From Bacillota bacterium (GTDB lineage Bacteria; Bacillota; Clostridia; Lachnospirales; Cellulosilyticaceae): a stretch of DNA of 64,000 nucleotides. A program made the translations under genes and the position numbers. Every line of letters starts with the position of its first letter. Positions within the stretch are counted from its first letter, which is position 1. Shown piece after piece: positions 42,541 through 51,964 of the stretch. A model generated the notes under the pieces. The model did no database searches. It worked only from the letters and a program-made list of their open reading frames with translations, and had not been told where the DNA came from. Location: NCBI GenBank assembly GCA_023436395.1, contig JAEZJJ010000038.1, positions 1 through 64,000 on the forward strand, given 5' to 3'.

Positions 42541-43686
42541 TTAAGACTTATACCATTTATTACAAGTATCTACGACTAATAAAAGTATTCCTATGAATAA
42601 AATGAAGCCTAGTATACACCCCATTTTTCCAATAGTATCTGCTGACTGAAGGGCTTGTAGTTGAACTGGTAACGTATAGGCCAAATCTGAAATCTGCTCT
42701 CTTTTATAAATGCTAGCCAATATTCTACTCACCAATATTCCCATCCCTAATAAGCTGCTGCTTATTCCCACTGCAATAATCACACTCTTTATCTCTAGCT
42801 CAAGTACATGTTCCTTTATATAATCCATAACATAACACTGCTTTCTGACTTCACTAAGTACCTCACACTGTTTCTTTATAAATAAAATCGTTCCCCCTAG
42901 TAAACTCAATAAAGCAATCAGACCTATTCCCTCCAAAAGTAACTGCCAATAAGCTGCCAGCTGCCTATTATACTGGGATATGGAGAAAATTTGATAGTGT
43001 TCTATTTCACGACCTATTCCAGTAAGCATCTGCTTAATAATCGTTAAATCTCGCGAATTTAACCCCTGACTGGCTCTTACCCATAGTCTTTCAATATTTA
43101 GTGTCCCCTCAAAGTTATTCCCTAGGATATAAACACAGCTTACTTTTTCATCATGCTCTTGATTTGCAACAATACCAGTAATCTCATATGATCTTCCTTG
43201 ATAACTTATCCTTTCTCCTAAACACTGAGTTGTCCCCCACAGTTCATAGGCTGCCTTTTGGTCCACAACTAATTGAGGTGTCTTACTATCTTCCTCCATA
43301 AAAAAGCTACCTTGTACCATTTGTAATTCCTTTATTGAAGCATACTGGTCTGTGGTTATCACCATCTGGATATTGGAACTTTTACCCATATTCTCAAAAT
43401 TTCCATCTTGAATACACTCATAACTAATATCATACTCCTCATACTTTTTTTGAAGTGCCTTAATCTCTTGAGTCGTAAACCCATTGGTTATAGAGACATT
43501 TCCTACGGGTAATATGGTATAAAGGTCATCATGGGTCTTTGGCATATACTTCACCCTCATATTTAAGAGTAGAACACTATCTGCTAATAAGAGTACCAAT
43601 AAACCCATTAATAGTCCGACCTTTATGTTTTTTTGATGCCTTGCTTTTTTATTTGCTGAAAACTTATCCATTAAATGCTTATTCAT
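42541..43686 (-). CDS. MacB/FtsX-like permease core protein
   Basis: ATG 43686 is chosen; it overlaps the stop of the adaptor gene. The 381 residues hold an N-terminal membrane helix (VGLLMGLLVLLLADSVLLLN), a large extracytoplasmic MacB-like core with VQGSFFMEEDSKTPQLVVDQKAA and YQGRSYEITGIV, and three C-terminal helices. This is the permease half of a MacB-type transporter without the ATPase. It follows a HlyD/MacA-like adaptor. No FtsX-type ATPase gene is adjacent. Confidence 0.7.
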   Translation of the reverse strand: MNKHLMDKFSANKKARHQKNIKVGLLMGLLVLLLADSVLLLNMRVKYMPKTHDDLYTILPVGNVSITNGFTTQEIKALQKKYEEYDISYECIQDGNFENMGKSSNIQMVITTDQYASIKELQMVQGSFFMEEDSKTPQLVVDQKAAYELWGTTQCLGERISYQGRSYEITGIVANQEHDEKVSCVYILGNNFEGTLNIERLWVRASQGLNSRDLTIIKQMLTGIGREIEHYQIFSISQYNRQLAAYWQLLLEGIGLIALLSLLGGTILFIKKQCEVLSEVRKQCYVMDYIKEHVLELEIKSVIIAVGISSSLLGMGILVSRILASIYKREQISDLAYTLPVQLQALQSADTIGKMGCILGFILFIGILLLVVDTCNKWYKS

Positions 43687-45127
43687 TAGGTGCTTCACTA
43701 TAAAACACCTCTTCATTCTCTATCTTTACTTTCATACCAGGCAGAATGGTCTTCTCACTGCTTACCACCACACAGGCTGACTGAGTAATACCGTCTATTA
43801 TTTCAACAGAGTCTAAACTATGTCTCCCTATCTGTACTCTAGATTTTCTCACTTTATAGCCACTCCCCATAGCATCCTCTACAGGTAGAACTTCATAAAC
43901 AAAATAACCTGTTTTTTCTTTGTTAATGGCACTATATGGAATAATCAAATGCTGCTCCTCTGTCTGCTTCGTTACTTCTATATCTACTTTTTCATTTCCA
44001 GTCATTTGGGGACAATCAAAATGGGCTTCTACCATTAAGCCAGACTCACTATTTTTAATAGAAGTGACACTGCCTAATAACTGATTTTGCTTTAATGAAG
44101 AAATATGTAAATAGATTGAGTCACCTATAGCTAATAGATTTTGATCTTCGCTCACGATAAAGTCCACCTTTTCACCTGCCTCAAGACTACCCATGCGTAG
44201 CATTTCCTGCCCCTCCACTATTTGTTCTCCTTCAGTCATATTAAGTTCTAACACCACGCCATCTGTGGTCGCTAAAATTTCACCTGAAGGAAGGGTATTT
44301 TCCATTAATTGCTCTAATTCTAACTGTAAGCCTTTCTGATTGAGTTGATTGCTTTCCATTTCCTCTGTGACTTGCTTCTTCTGGCTTAGCAGTGCGTCCA
44401 ATAATGTTTCTTGACTTTCAACTGCTGTTTGATACGCTTTCTCTTCTGCTTTAGCTTCTTTAGACTCAATTTCTTGGTTTTCTTTTATTTTAAGTTTTAA
44501 CTTTTCTACTGCAACTCTAGCTGCTTCTAAATCCGCCTTGGCAAGGGCCCCTACTTCATACAGTGCCTCACTAACCTCCAATTTCTTTTCTGCAGCTTCT
44601 AAATCTAGTTCATTTTCCCCTTTTACTTGACTTGCCATTTGCTTTGTTCTTTCTTCTTTCTGCGCCTCTGCTTCTTTATTTAAGCTATCTAGTTTTTCTT
44701 TGGCTTTTTGATATTGAAGGTCCAAATCTGCTACTTTATCCGCTAAATACTTATAGTTTAGTTGATTTTTCTCTAAATCCAGTTGCTTCTTTTTCAGGTC
44801 ATACTGACTATTATTTCCTTCTACTTTGCACAAAAGCTGCCCAGCTTTTACCTGTTCTCCTACCTTCACATATATTCCTTTTACCTTGCACCTAGTTGGT
44901 GCAACGACCTTGATTTCCTTTTCAAATGAAGCCTTCCCTTCATATCTTGCTTCTTGCTTCAAATAATTCATTGTACCTCTTGCAATAGTTACCTTATGCA
45001 AAGATAGATTGGCAATTGTCTTTGAGAAAAAAGAAAGGAGCATGACACTGACGATGAAAATGATACCCATAGCTGCTATTATTTTTTTCTTATTTAAACC
45101 CATTTGACTTTCTGCTTCTAACTTCAT
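43679..45127 (-). CDS. HlyD/MacA-family membrane-fusion adaptor
   Basis: The 482-residue protein has an N-terminal anchor (IIAAMGIIFIVSVMLLSFFS), a lipoyl-like half (VVAPTRCKVKGIYVKVGEQV), a long coiled coil (residues 110-270, heptad-rich, KKKQLDLEKNQLNYKYLADK) and the second half with GEILATTDGVVLELNMTEG. These are the adaptor of tripartite or two-part exporters. It lies 4 bases behind a sugar-type ABC permease and overlaps the MacB-like gene, an unusual mix. Confidence 0.82.
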   Translation of the reverse strand: MKLEAESQMGLNKKKIIAAMGIIFIVSVMLLSFFSKTIANLSLHKVTIARGTMNYLKQEARYEGKASFEKEIKVVAPTRCKVKGIYVKVGEQVKAGQLLCKVEGNNSQYDLKKKQLDLEKNQLNYKYLADKVADLDLQYQKAKEKLDSLNKEAEAQKEERTKQMASQVKGENELDLEAAEKKLEVSEALYEVGALAKADLEAARVAVEKLKLKIKENQEIESKEAKAEEKAYQTAVESQETLLDALLSQKKQVTEEMESNQLNQKGLQLELEQLMENTLPSGEILATTDGVVLELNMTEGEQIVEGQEMLRMGSLEAGEKVDFIVSEDQNLLAIGDSIYLHISSLKQNQLLGSVTSIKNSESGLMVEAHFDCPQMTGNEKVDIEVTKQTEEQHLIIPYSAINKEKTGYFVYEVLPVEDAMGSGYKVRKSRVQIGRHSLDSVEIIDGITQSACVVVSSEKTILPGMKVKIENEEVFYSEAPNE

Positions 45128-45131
45128 TTTT

Positions 45132-45971
45132 CTACCCCTTTACACCAGATAATTCAATGCCTTCTATTAAGTAATCCTGCCCATATAAAAAAGCTAATAA
45201 AACAGGTATCATGTAAAAACAGGAGGCTGCAAAAATAAGACCCATTTGATTGTCTCCAATTTCTGATAAATAAACAGATAAGGGCGCTTTATAGACATCC
45301 TGCAAAAACACTAGCGCGGGTTCTACCACATTCCAGTATTCAATTAAAGTTAAAATGGCTAATGAAAATAGGCCGGATTTCATAAGGGGCATTACCACCT
45401 GCCCCATCATCTGATAGTGACTAGCCCCATCCATTTTGGCTGCTTCTAAGTATTCAAATGGAATGCCCTTCATAAACTGTACCAATAGAAAGGTGCCAAA
45501 GGGATTAAAAATGCCAGGCAAAATAATGGCTAGATGATGATCCATTAAATGAAGCCTATGAATGACCATATAGTTTGGTACCATAACCACTTGCATAGGT
45601 AACAGCATAACCAAAATATAAAGGCCAAACACCACCTTTTTACCTCTAAACTTTGAGGTATGTAGTCCATAAGCTGCCAAAAAGGATACTACCAACTGTC
45701 CTGCAATAATAGGCACGGTTATTTTTACCGAATTTAAGAAGTACATCAGATACTTTGGCCTGTTAAATAGTAAATCCTGATAAGCCTTAAGCGTGACTTC
45801 ATCTGGAATGCATACCATACGATTTTTCTGGAAAACATAATGTCTTCTAACCTCCTCCGCACTCATGAATGCATTCGTAAACGTAATCATCAAAGGATAA
45901 AGCACAATAATGGCTAAAAGGATAAAGATACCTAGTAATAAAAAATCTCCTTTTTTATGCTTCAAACTCAT
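45132..45971 (-). CDS. ABC sugar-type permease (MalG/UgpE-like)
   Basis: 279 residues, six helices. The EAA loop is YLEAAKMDGASHYQMMGQVVMPLMKSG; the N-terminus PLMITFTNAFMSAEEV and VMLLPMQVVMVPNYMVIHRL are usual for carbohydrate importers of the CUT1 family. It overlaps the upstream permease by 17 bases. There is no ATPase gene in the operon, as is common for CUT1 systems that share MsmX. Confidence 0.88.
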   Translation of the reverse strand: MSLKHKKGDFLLLGIFILLAIIVLYPLMITFTNAFMSAEEVRRHYVFQKNRMVCIPDEVTLKAYQDLLFNRPKYLMYFLNSVKITVPIIAGQLVVSFLAAYGLHTSKFRGKKVVFGLYILVMLLPMQVVMVPNYMVIHRLHLMDHHLAIILPGIFNPFGTFLLVQFMKGIPFEYLEAAKMDGASHYQMMGQVVMPLMKSGLFSLAILTLIEYWNVVEPALVFLQDVYKAPLSVYLSEIGDNQMGLIFAASCFYMIPVLLAFLYGQDYLIEGIELSGVKG

Positions 45972-46806
45972 GTTTCCTCCTCATCTGTCTAACTAATCCC
46001 ATCACGAGGACAAGGGTAAAAATCAAAATATAGGCAGAGGTACTTAACTTTACGTAGTTTAGTGATAAAAACATATTATTCATATAATGCTGCAACATAT
46101 AAATAGACTCGTGCGGATACCCACCTGCAATTAAGTAAATTTCCTTAAATACCTTAAAGGAATTCACCACTGACATTATGAAAACTAGCAGGGTCGTTTC
46201 TGATAGATTGGGTAAAGTAATATAGCGAAATACTTGTAAGCCATTAGCACCATCTAGTCCTGCACTCTCATAGTACATCTGTGGAATTTGATAAAGTCCT
46301 GCTGTAAATAAAATGGTATTATAGCCAATATTTTTCCAAACAAAAATAAAAATGATAATGGGCATGGCATAATCTGATTGTAGCCAGTCTATTGGCGTGA
46401 TCCCTATGATTTGCACCAACTTACTAAATAAACCATGAGGTGCAAAAAACTGTTTCCAAAAGAAGGCTATGGAAGCTGTTGGAATAACCAGAGGCACTAA
46501 AAACAAACATTGAAGCAGCTTCTTTTGACCAGATAACCTCTTTATGCCTAATGCAATCAGCAATGCACAAGTCATTCCAATGGGCACTGCACACCCTATA
46601 AAAATGAGCGAATGCTTTAAACCACTGGTATAAATCTCATTTTGAAATAAATTGATATAGTTCCTAAAACCTACAAAAGTCTGATTTGCACCTTCACTCA
46701 TCAGTGTTTCTTTAAAAGCTTCTCCAAAAGGTAAAAGATAAAACAAGCTAAATCCCATGAGGCTAGGGATAAGAAAGATCCAGCTGTTTTGATGGGTTTT
46801 ACTCAT
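45955..46806 (-). CDS. ABC sugar-type permease (MalF/UgpA-like)
   Basis: 283 residues, six helices. EAA loop: YYESAGLDGANGLQVFRYITLPNLSETTLL. It pairs with the MalG-like permease at 45132 as the channel of a CUT1 importer. The start overlaps the end of the lipoprotein gene by 8 bases. Substrate cannot be told from sequence; oligosaccharide is the family norm. Confidence 0.9.
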   Translation of the reverse strand: MSKTHQNSWIFLIPSLMGFSLFYLLPFGEAFKETLMSEGANQTFVGFRNYINLFQNEIYTSGLKHSLIFIGCAVPIGMTCALLIALGIKRLSGQKKLLQCLFLVPLVIPTASIAFFWKQFFAPHGLFSKLVQIIGITPIDWLQSDYAMPIIIFIFVWKNIGYNTILFTAGLYQIPQMYYESAGLDGANGLQVFRYITLPNLSETTLLVFIMSVVNSFKVFKEIYLIAGGYPHESIYMLQHYMNNMFLSLNYVKLSTSAYILIFTLVLVMGLVRQMRRKHEFEA

Positions 46807-48262
46807 TGAGCATCACATTAACCTTATTTTGCAGGTTTTGGGCAACTTCCTGAGCTGTTTTTTCACCTGTGAAATAAGGGCATATCTCAGAATAAACTAA
46901 CTCTGATACCGCCTGGTCTAGCAAATTGGTGGTCTTAACTGCTTGAAGCCTTGCCTCATCCCATCTAATAAAATCTGCTACAATTTCTTCTTTAGGACCA
47001 TTAAGCTGAATCTGCGGCTCTGCCTCAAAATAATCCACTAGTTTTTCCATGGCTTTCTTTTCTGCTGCCTTATTCACATGGACACCATAGCTACTTTCTT
47101 GCATTTCTTCAGAATATAAAAACTTAATAAATTCCCAAGCCAGCTCTTTGTTTTCAGAAGCAGCATTTAAGCCATAATGACAATAACATAACATTTGGGA
47201 AGCACCTGCATCATTTACATAAGGCTTCCAACCCACAGCATAATCCTCCCAAGAAGGGGAATAATATTTTTCACTACAATAAGGTTGATACAATTCATTA
47301 CTAGATAAAAATAACGCATTAATACTATCTTTATCCAAATAGCCCTCATCTTCTAAATCTTTTACACTCTTCAACTCTTTAATAAACGCCTCACTATCAA
47401 AATTCGCTTTTTTAGCCTTAATATCTATATACTCATTCTGATTCATTCTAAATAACATATTTACAAAACGGGCGCCATCCATATGCTTAGAAATCGTATA
47501 CTTTTTTCCTGTCTTCTCTTCAACTTTTTTGCAAAGCTCAACTATTGTCTGTAAATTCCATGTTTCATTGGTTAAATCTTCTTCTGTCATACCAGCTGCT
47601 TCGAGTATAGGTTTAAGCACACCAAGACTTTCTACATTATAGACAAAGGGCATACTGTAGTAACCTTCATCAAACTGCATAGCATCTATGACATTCATAT
47701 AATATTCCTCACGATTTAATCCATCTGGACCATTCATTGTATTCTTTAAATCATATAAATAACCGCTTTCAGCATATTTGTAAAAAGGCAAACCAAATAA
47801 ATTAATTAAATCACTGGCTGTTCCATTCATAAATGCTGTATTAAGTTGTGTCACATATTTATCCCTAGATAAATTAGGATCTTCATTGGAACTAGCTATT
47901 ACACCCTGTCCATCTGCCGTTGTTTCAATATTAAGCGGTGCAAACGTATTTACTTCGATATGTACATCTGGGTATTTTGCTTCAAAAGCCTTACTCGCAG
48001 CCTCAATATAGTCATCATCTTCATAAGTTGAAATCTTAAGTGTCCCCTCCAACTTTAAATCAACTAAACTTAAGGCAGGATCTCCTGACACTTCAGCTTC
48101 CTCAGTGTTTTCTTTAGATATTTCCCCTGGCAAGGTTTGTTCCTCTTGTAAGGCAGTCTGACTCACTTTGGGTTGTAAATCGTTCTTCACCCCTCCACCA
48201 TTACACCCTGCAGTTAAGCCTATAATCAGCATCATGCTTAATAATTTCATTGCTTTTTTCAT
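46799..48262 (-). CDS. Extracellular solute-binding lipoprotein (CUT1 type)
   Basis: ATG 48262 is preferred, behind GAGGAGAGA; the open frame further upstream lacks a signal. The 487-residue product has a lipobox (GLTAGCNG, Cys20), a Glu-rich linker and a solute-binding fold (group 1): TLKISTYEDDDYIEAASKAFEAKYPDVHIEVNTF and YSMPFVYNVESLGVLKPILEAAGMTEEDL. It is the first gene of the operon and delivers the ligand to the two permeases. The downstream adaptor and MacB-like core make the overall function uncertain. Confidence 0.85.
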   Translation of the reverse strand: MKKAMKLLSMMLIIGLTAGCNGGGVKNDLQPKVSQTALQEEQTLPGEISKENTEEAEVSGDPALSLVDLKLEGTLKISTYEDDDYIEAASKAFEAKYPDVHIEVNTFAPLNIETTADGQGVIASSNEDPNLSRDKYVTQLNTAFMNGTASDLINLFGLPFYKYAESGYLYDLKNTMNGPDGLNREEYYMNVIDAMQFDEGYYSMPFVYNVESLGVLKPILEAAGMTEEDLTNETWNLQTIVELCKKVEEKTGKKYTISKHMDGARFVNMLFRMNQNEYIDIKAKKANFDSEAFIKELKSVKDLEDEGYLDKDSINALFLSSNELYQPYCSEKYYSPSWEDYAVGWKPYVNDAGASQMLCYCHYGLNAASENKELAWEFIKFLYSEEMQESSYGVHVNKAAEKKAMEKLVDYFEAEPQIQLNGPKEEIVADFIRWDEARLQAVKTTNLLDQAVSELVYSEICPYFTGEKTAQEVAQNLQNKVNVMLNE

Positions 48263-49068
48263 TCTATCTCTCCTCGTATAATAAGTTTTGCAATCAGTTA
48301 TTAATGAATTTCCAGTCCCAAAACTGACTACTAAAAAGGTTAATTTACTGGAAAATATATTAAGCAAAGAACTAGTCTAGGAGTATCCCTATGCGCTAAA
48401 ATATTCTGTAAAATAATTAGTATAGGGATATTTAGACTCCCCTTGTTGATCACTTTTGTGATACTTTTTAAAAAGAGTGTTTCCTTATTCATAATGTTAG
48501 GTTCTAACCCAGTCATTGTTGAGGTTATTATTGTGATTAACATAGCACTAGCACCATCACATGCATATCAAAGGCTTGATTATCATCTTGTTTCATCCTT
48601 ACCACAATTTCTTCTTCCCAGATATCTTCTCCTCTTCCATCATCTATACTAAAGAGTCTTGCCTCACTAAAATGGTTCATTTTTACTGAAAACATTTTTA
48701 TGCCTAACTATGTTTAAGAAGACTTTTCTTAGTAGCAAGTAAATGGTCTAGAATACAAAAACTAATTTGCTTTCATAAGTATTTTTGTCATGCCTATTTT
48801 TAGTCCATGGCATATTTAATTTTTTACATTTATTACTCATCTTTCCCACTTTAAATTTCTAAGTAATGCTTTTTTACTAAGCAGTTAGATTCTATACTGA
48901 ATGAAAGCGTGGCAAAATTAACTGGTAAAAAGCTATATCCATTAGACCAGCCTAAGGTAAGCATATTTTATCCAGTAAATTATTTTATTATTTTAAATAA
49001 ATATTTAATATTCTAAATTATCCAATAATTTTATTCTGATTATATCATCCTCAATATTTGACTTCAAT

Positions 49069-49092
49069 AATTATTACGATAACGTAATAATT
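49069..49092. promoter_or_regulatory. 10-4-10 palindrome (operator-like)
   Basis: AATTATTACG-ATAA-CGTAATAATT, a perfect inverted repeat of the size used by dimeric regulators such as TetR-like proteins. It overlaps the -35 of the promoter at 49091-49120, so binding would block transcription. No regulator gene of this type is next to it. Confidence 0.6.
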
Positions 49093-49120
49093 GATAAAAT
49101 AAGTCTATTATTGGTATAAT
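49091..49120 (+). promoter_or_regulatory. Promoter of a lost gene
   Basis: TTGATA-18-TATAAT followed by AAAGGAG and, six bases on, ATG GAT TAA at 49154-49162. A well-formed promoter and SD thus lead to a two-codon frame, so the original gene is probably broken by mutation or deletion. Confidence 0.6.
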
Positions 49121-49265
49121 TGCTAAACCACACCAAACACAAAGGAGCTGACCATGGATTAAAAACGGTTCTCACTCCATTCTTAACTATACTTGCAAAC
49201 AAAAAAACACTTACACACCATAGGCATGCAAATGTCCCTTATGTTAACTCATCATCTGTTTTTTA

Positions 49266-49775
49266 TTACTCAAAAACTGGTTCAATATATCCTTTTATAA
49301 GTTTAATGCAATCCTTTGCTTTTGGTATAAAATAAGAGGCAATGGCAATGACTAGTTGTTTCTTTAAGTTGACGTAAATCACATTTCCACCATCTCCCAT
49401 AGCTGCAAATCTCTGTTCACTTTTATCAATCACCCACCAGAGATAGCCATAGGATAGGTTGTACTGTTTACATACCACCTGCTCCTTGATACACTCAGCC
49501 ACCCATTTTTCTGAAACAATCTGCTTGCCTTCATATCTTCCATGATTTAAATATAATTGTCCTAATTGAAGCATATCTCTTGCCGTTAAATTAAGCCCCC
49601 AACCTGCAGTATTTACCCCAGTAGGAGAAGCTACCCAACCTTTCACATTTTTAGCCTTATAAAAAGCCATTTGCTCCTCTTTATTACCAAAGGTTATAGG
49701 GTCATCCACTTTAATATTTTTTTCTCCTCTTTCATACTGCTCTTTATGCCTAAATTGGGCTCTTCTTTTATTGAT
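49266..49775 (-). pseudogene. Serine hydrolase (beta-lactamase/class C-like), N-terminally truncated
   Basis: The reading frame matches the C-terminal half of penicillin-binding/serine hydrolase family proteins: TAGWGLNLTARDMLQLGQLYLNHG, SEKWVAECIKEQ, YGYLWWVIDKSEQRFAAMGDGGN and a final IAIASYF. The catalytic SxxK of the N-terminal half is absent: upstream of DPITFGNKEEQ the frame continues as EINKRRAQFRHKEQYERG and runs into the GNAT gene. The remaining piece cannot be active. Confidence 0.75.
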
Positions 49776-49777
49776 CT

Positions 49778-50359
49778 CTATGATTTTTCTAATACCCAGT
49801 AATCATAGTATCGCCTATAATCCTGTTGTCCTATCAAATATTCCTCACTTTTCTTAAATCCACTCTTTTTTAGGGCTTGAATTCTCTCTACAGCATAAAT
49901 AGGTGCCTTAGTAGCTATCATGGTACAGTTAAAGAGTTCATATGTATGCGTCACAATAATAGAAAGTATTTCTCCAATGATTTCTTCTTTCTCATAACTA
50001 CTTTTTACGTCTAGTCTCAAAAGGCCACAATTATTAAAGGCATCTTCTGCTTGGCGGTTAAATAATTCTATGGTGCCTAACATCTTATCACTTGTTTTAT
50101 CAAGTATTGTAAATCGAACAAAGCCTCTTCTTTCATATGCCCATAACCAAAATTTAATAGCTTTCAACATACTTTCTGCCGTCTCATAATAAAAGTTATC
50201 TCCATTACAACCATCACTATTAAAAAAAGGTAATGCCTTTTGATCACTATAGGTTTCAAGTAAGTTTGCAACATCCTTTTCCTCTACTAACTTTAGACAA
50301 AAATGATCATTTTCTAAAACTGGGCAATTTTCATAGACATCATTGATTTTATCTTTCAT
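49778..50359 (-). CDS. GNAT family N-acetyltransferase (RimJ/RimL-like)
   Basis: A 193-residue acetyltransferase. FCLKLVEEKDVANLLETYSD opens the domain, GFVRFTILDKTSDKMLGTIELFNRQAE is the central strand pair, and EIIGEILSIIVTHTYELFNCTMIATKAP holds the acetyl-CoA binding turn in weak form. RimJ/RimL-like enzymes acetylate protein N-termini or antibiotics. Substrate unknown. SD GGGGGAGT. It is directly followed by the truncated serine hydrolase. Confidence 0.78.
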   Translation of the reverse strand: MKDKINDVYENCPVLENDHFCLKLVEEKDVANLLETYSDQKALPFFNSDGCNGDNFYYETAESMLKAIKFWLWAYERRGFVRFTILDKTSDKMLGTIELFNRQAEDAFNNCGLLRLDVKSSYEKEEIIGEILSIIVTHTYELFNCTMIATKAPIYAVERIQALKKSGFKKSEEYLIGQQDYRRYYDYWVLEKS

Positions 50360-50491
50360 CTTACTCCCCCTTATATTCTTTCACTATATCCTAACAAGTT
50401 ATTACCATTCGTTCATTAAATTCTGCGATTCAATAACTCTAACATCACTTACGCTCTATTCTTATAGGTTCTCCTTTCGTCTCTTATCATA

Positions 50492-50525
50492 GCAAAAGAA
50501 CTATGACACCATTATGTCATAGTCC
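50492..50525 (-). terminator. Terminator of the aldehyde dehydrogenase gene
   Basis: ACTATGACA-TAATGG-TGTCATAGT on the minus strand is followed by TCTTTTGC, about 30 bases past the gene. Confidence 0.75.
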
Positions 50526-50550
50526 TTTTAAAAAATAAATTATATTAATA

Positions 50551-51930
50551 TTATTTCAAAAATATCCTTATTAATTTTTCATTTAATGACTTATAAGGCT
50601 GATAACGCATAGGTAAGTCCATAAAGGTCTTTTTATCAACAATGCTCTTTTTGTGGGAGAAGGTATCAAAGCCTGTTTTTCCATGATAAGAGCCCATGCC
50701 ACTTTCACCTACACCACCAAAGCCCATTCGACTTGTTGCAAGGTGAATAACTACATCGTTAATGCATCCACCACCATAAGAGCACCTTGTTGTAACCTGC
50801 TCTATATTCTTCTTGTTTTCTGAGAACATATAGAGGGCTAGTGGTTTTTCACGATGATTTACAAGGGTAATCACTTCCTCTAAGTTTTCATAAGTCACTA
50901 CAGGTAAAATCGGACCAAAAATCTCCTCTTGCATCACAGCATCAGTAAATGTCACACCATCTAGTACAGTAGGCTCAATGCGTAGGGCTTTTTCATCATA
51001 GCCTCCACCATGAACAACTTGATCCTTATTAATGAGATGTAGCACACGTTCAAAATGCTTTTGATTAATAATCTTACCGTAATGTGGATTATCTAATGGT
51101 CTTTTGCCAAATTGCTTTTCAATCTCAACCTTTATACATGCAATGAGTTCATCCTTTATCTTTTTGTCACACAGAATATAATCTGGTGCCACACAGGTCT
51201 GACCGCAGTTCAAAAATTTACCAAAAACAATACGTTTTGCAGTAAGAGCAATTTTTGCTGTCTCATCTACGATACAAGGACTTTTCCCTCCTAATTCTAG
51301 GGTCACAGGGGTAAGATGGCTTGCTGCCTTATTCATTACATATTTTCCAACACCCTGACTTCCTGTAAAGAAGATATAATCAAATTTCTGCTCTAATAGA
51401 GCCATATTTTCTTGCCTTCCACCTCTTACAACGGCCACATATTCAGGCGGGAATAGATTGGCTATTAATTCTGCGATCACTTGACTTGTTGTAAAGGAGT
51501 ACTCACTCGGCTTAATAATGGCAGTATTTCCTGCTGCTAAAGCATCCACTAGAGGTTCCATAGAAAGTAAAAATGGATAATTCCATGGACTAATAATTAA
51601 TGTCACACCATAAGGAACAGATTTGACATAGCTACGCGCAGCAAATTGTGCCAGCTCAGTGTGAACCTTTTTATCCTTTGCAAAGCTTCTAATATGGCGA
51701 AGCATATAGCTAATCTCACTTAACACTAAACCTACTTCACACATGAAACTTTCTGTCTTACTTTTACCAAGATCTTTTTTAATAGCTTCCGTTATTTTAT
51801 TTTCATTTTCAACAATTACCTTTTTTAATGCCTTAAGCGCCTGGATTCTGTATGCTACTGGCAAGGTCTTCCCACTGAAGAAAAACTCTCTTTGCTTTGC
51901 AACAAGTGCTTGTATTTCTGCCTCTTTCAT
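50551..51930 (-). CDS. Aldehyde dehydrogenase (NAD(P)+-dependent)
   Basis: The 459-residue enzyme belongs to the class 3-like/fatty-aldehyde ALDH group: it lacks an N-terminal extension. Cofactor site GNTAIIKPSEYSFTTSQ and FTGSQGVGKYVMN; catalytic Glu in TLELGGKSPCIV; nucleophile Cys in FLNCGQTCVAPDYIL. EEIFGPILPVVTYENLEEV and the C-terminal SRMGFGGVGESGMGSYHGKTGFDTFSH are canonical. It oxidises long-chain or aromatic aldehydes to acids. It stands alone with its own terminator. Confidence 0.94.
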   Translation of the reverse strand: MKEAEIQALVAKQREFFFSGKTLPVAYRIQALKALKKVIVENENKITEAIKKDLGKSKTESFMCEVGLVLSEISYMLRHIRSFAKDKKVHTELAQFAARSYVKSVPYGVTLIISPWNYPFLLSMEPLVDALAAGNTAIIKPSEYSFTTSQVIAELIANLFPPEYVAVVRGGRQENMALLEQKFDYIFFTGSQGVGKYVMNKAASHLTPVTLELGGKSPCIVDETAKIALTAKRIVFGKFLNCGQTCVAPDYILCDKKIKDELIACIKVEIEKQFGKRPLDNPHYGKIINQKHFERVLHLINKDQVVHGGGYDEKALRIEPTVLDGVTFTDAVMQEEIFGPILPVVTYENLEEVITLVNHREKPLALYMFSENKKNIEQVTTRCSYGGGCINDVVIHLATSRMGFGGVGESGMGSYHGKTGFDTFSHKKSIVDKKTFMDLPMRYQPYKSLNEKLIRIFLK

Positions 51931-51964
51931 AAATCTGTCCTCCTTAATCCATTAACGCCTTATT

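Larger units (their letters stand above)
48263..49265. other. Gene-poor kilobase with coding debris
   Basis: No intact gene. On the minus strand 48540-48680 encodes MNHFSEARLFSIDDGRGEDI and 26 more residues of protein-like composition without SD. On the plus strand 48891-48990 includes SILNESVAKLTGKKLYPLDQ. Both look like ends of lost genes. Near 49069 there is a palindromic operator and a promoter that now drives only a two-codon frame. Confidence 0.45.

Noticed and set aside
43679..45127. Adaptor gene as part of the FLEET system
   Set aside because: It belongs by overlap and spacing to the CUT1 operon, not to pplA, which has its own promoter.
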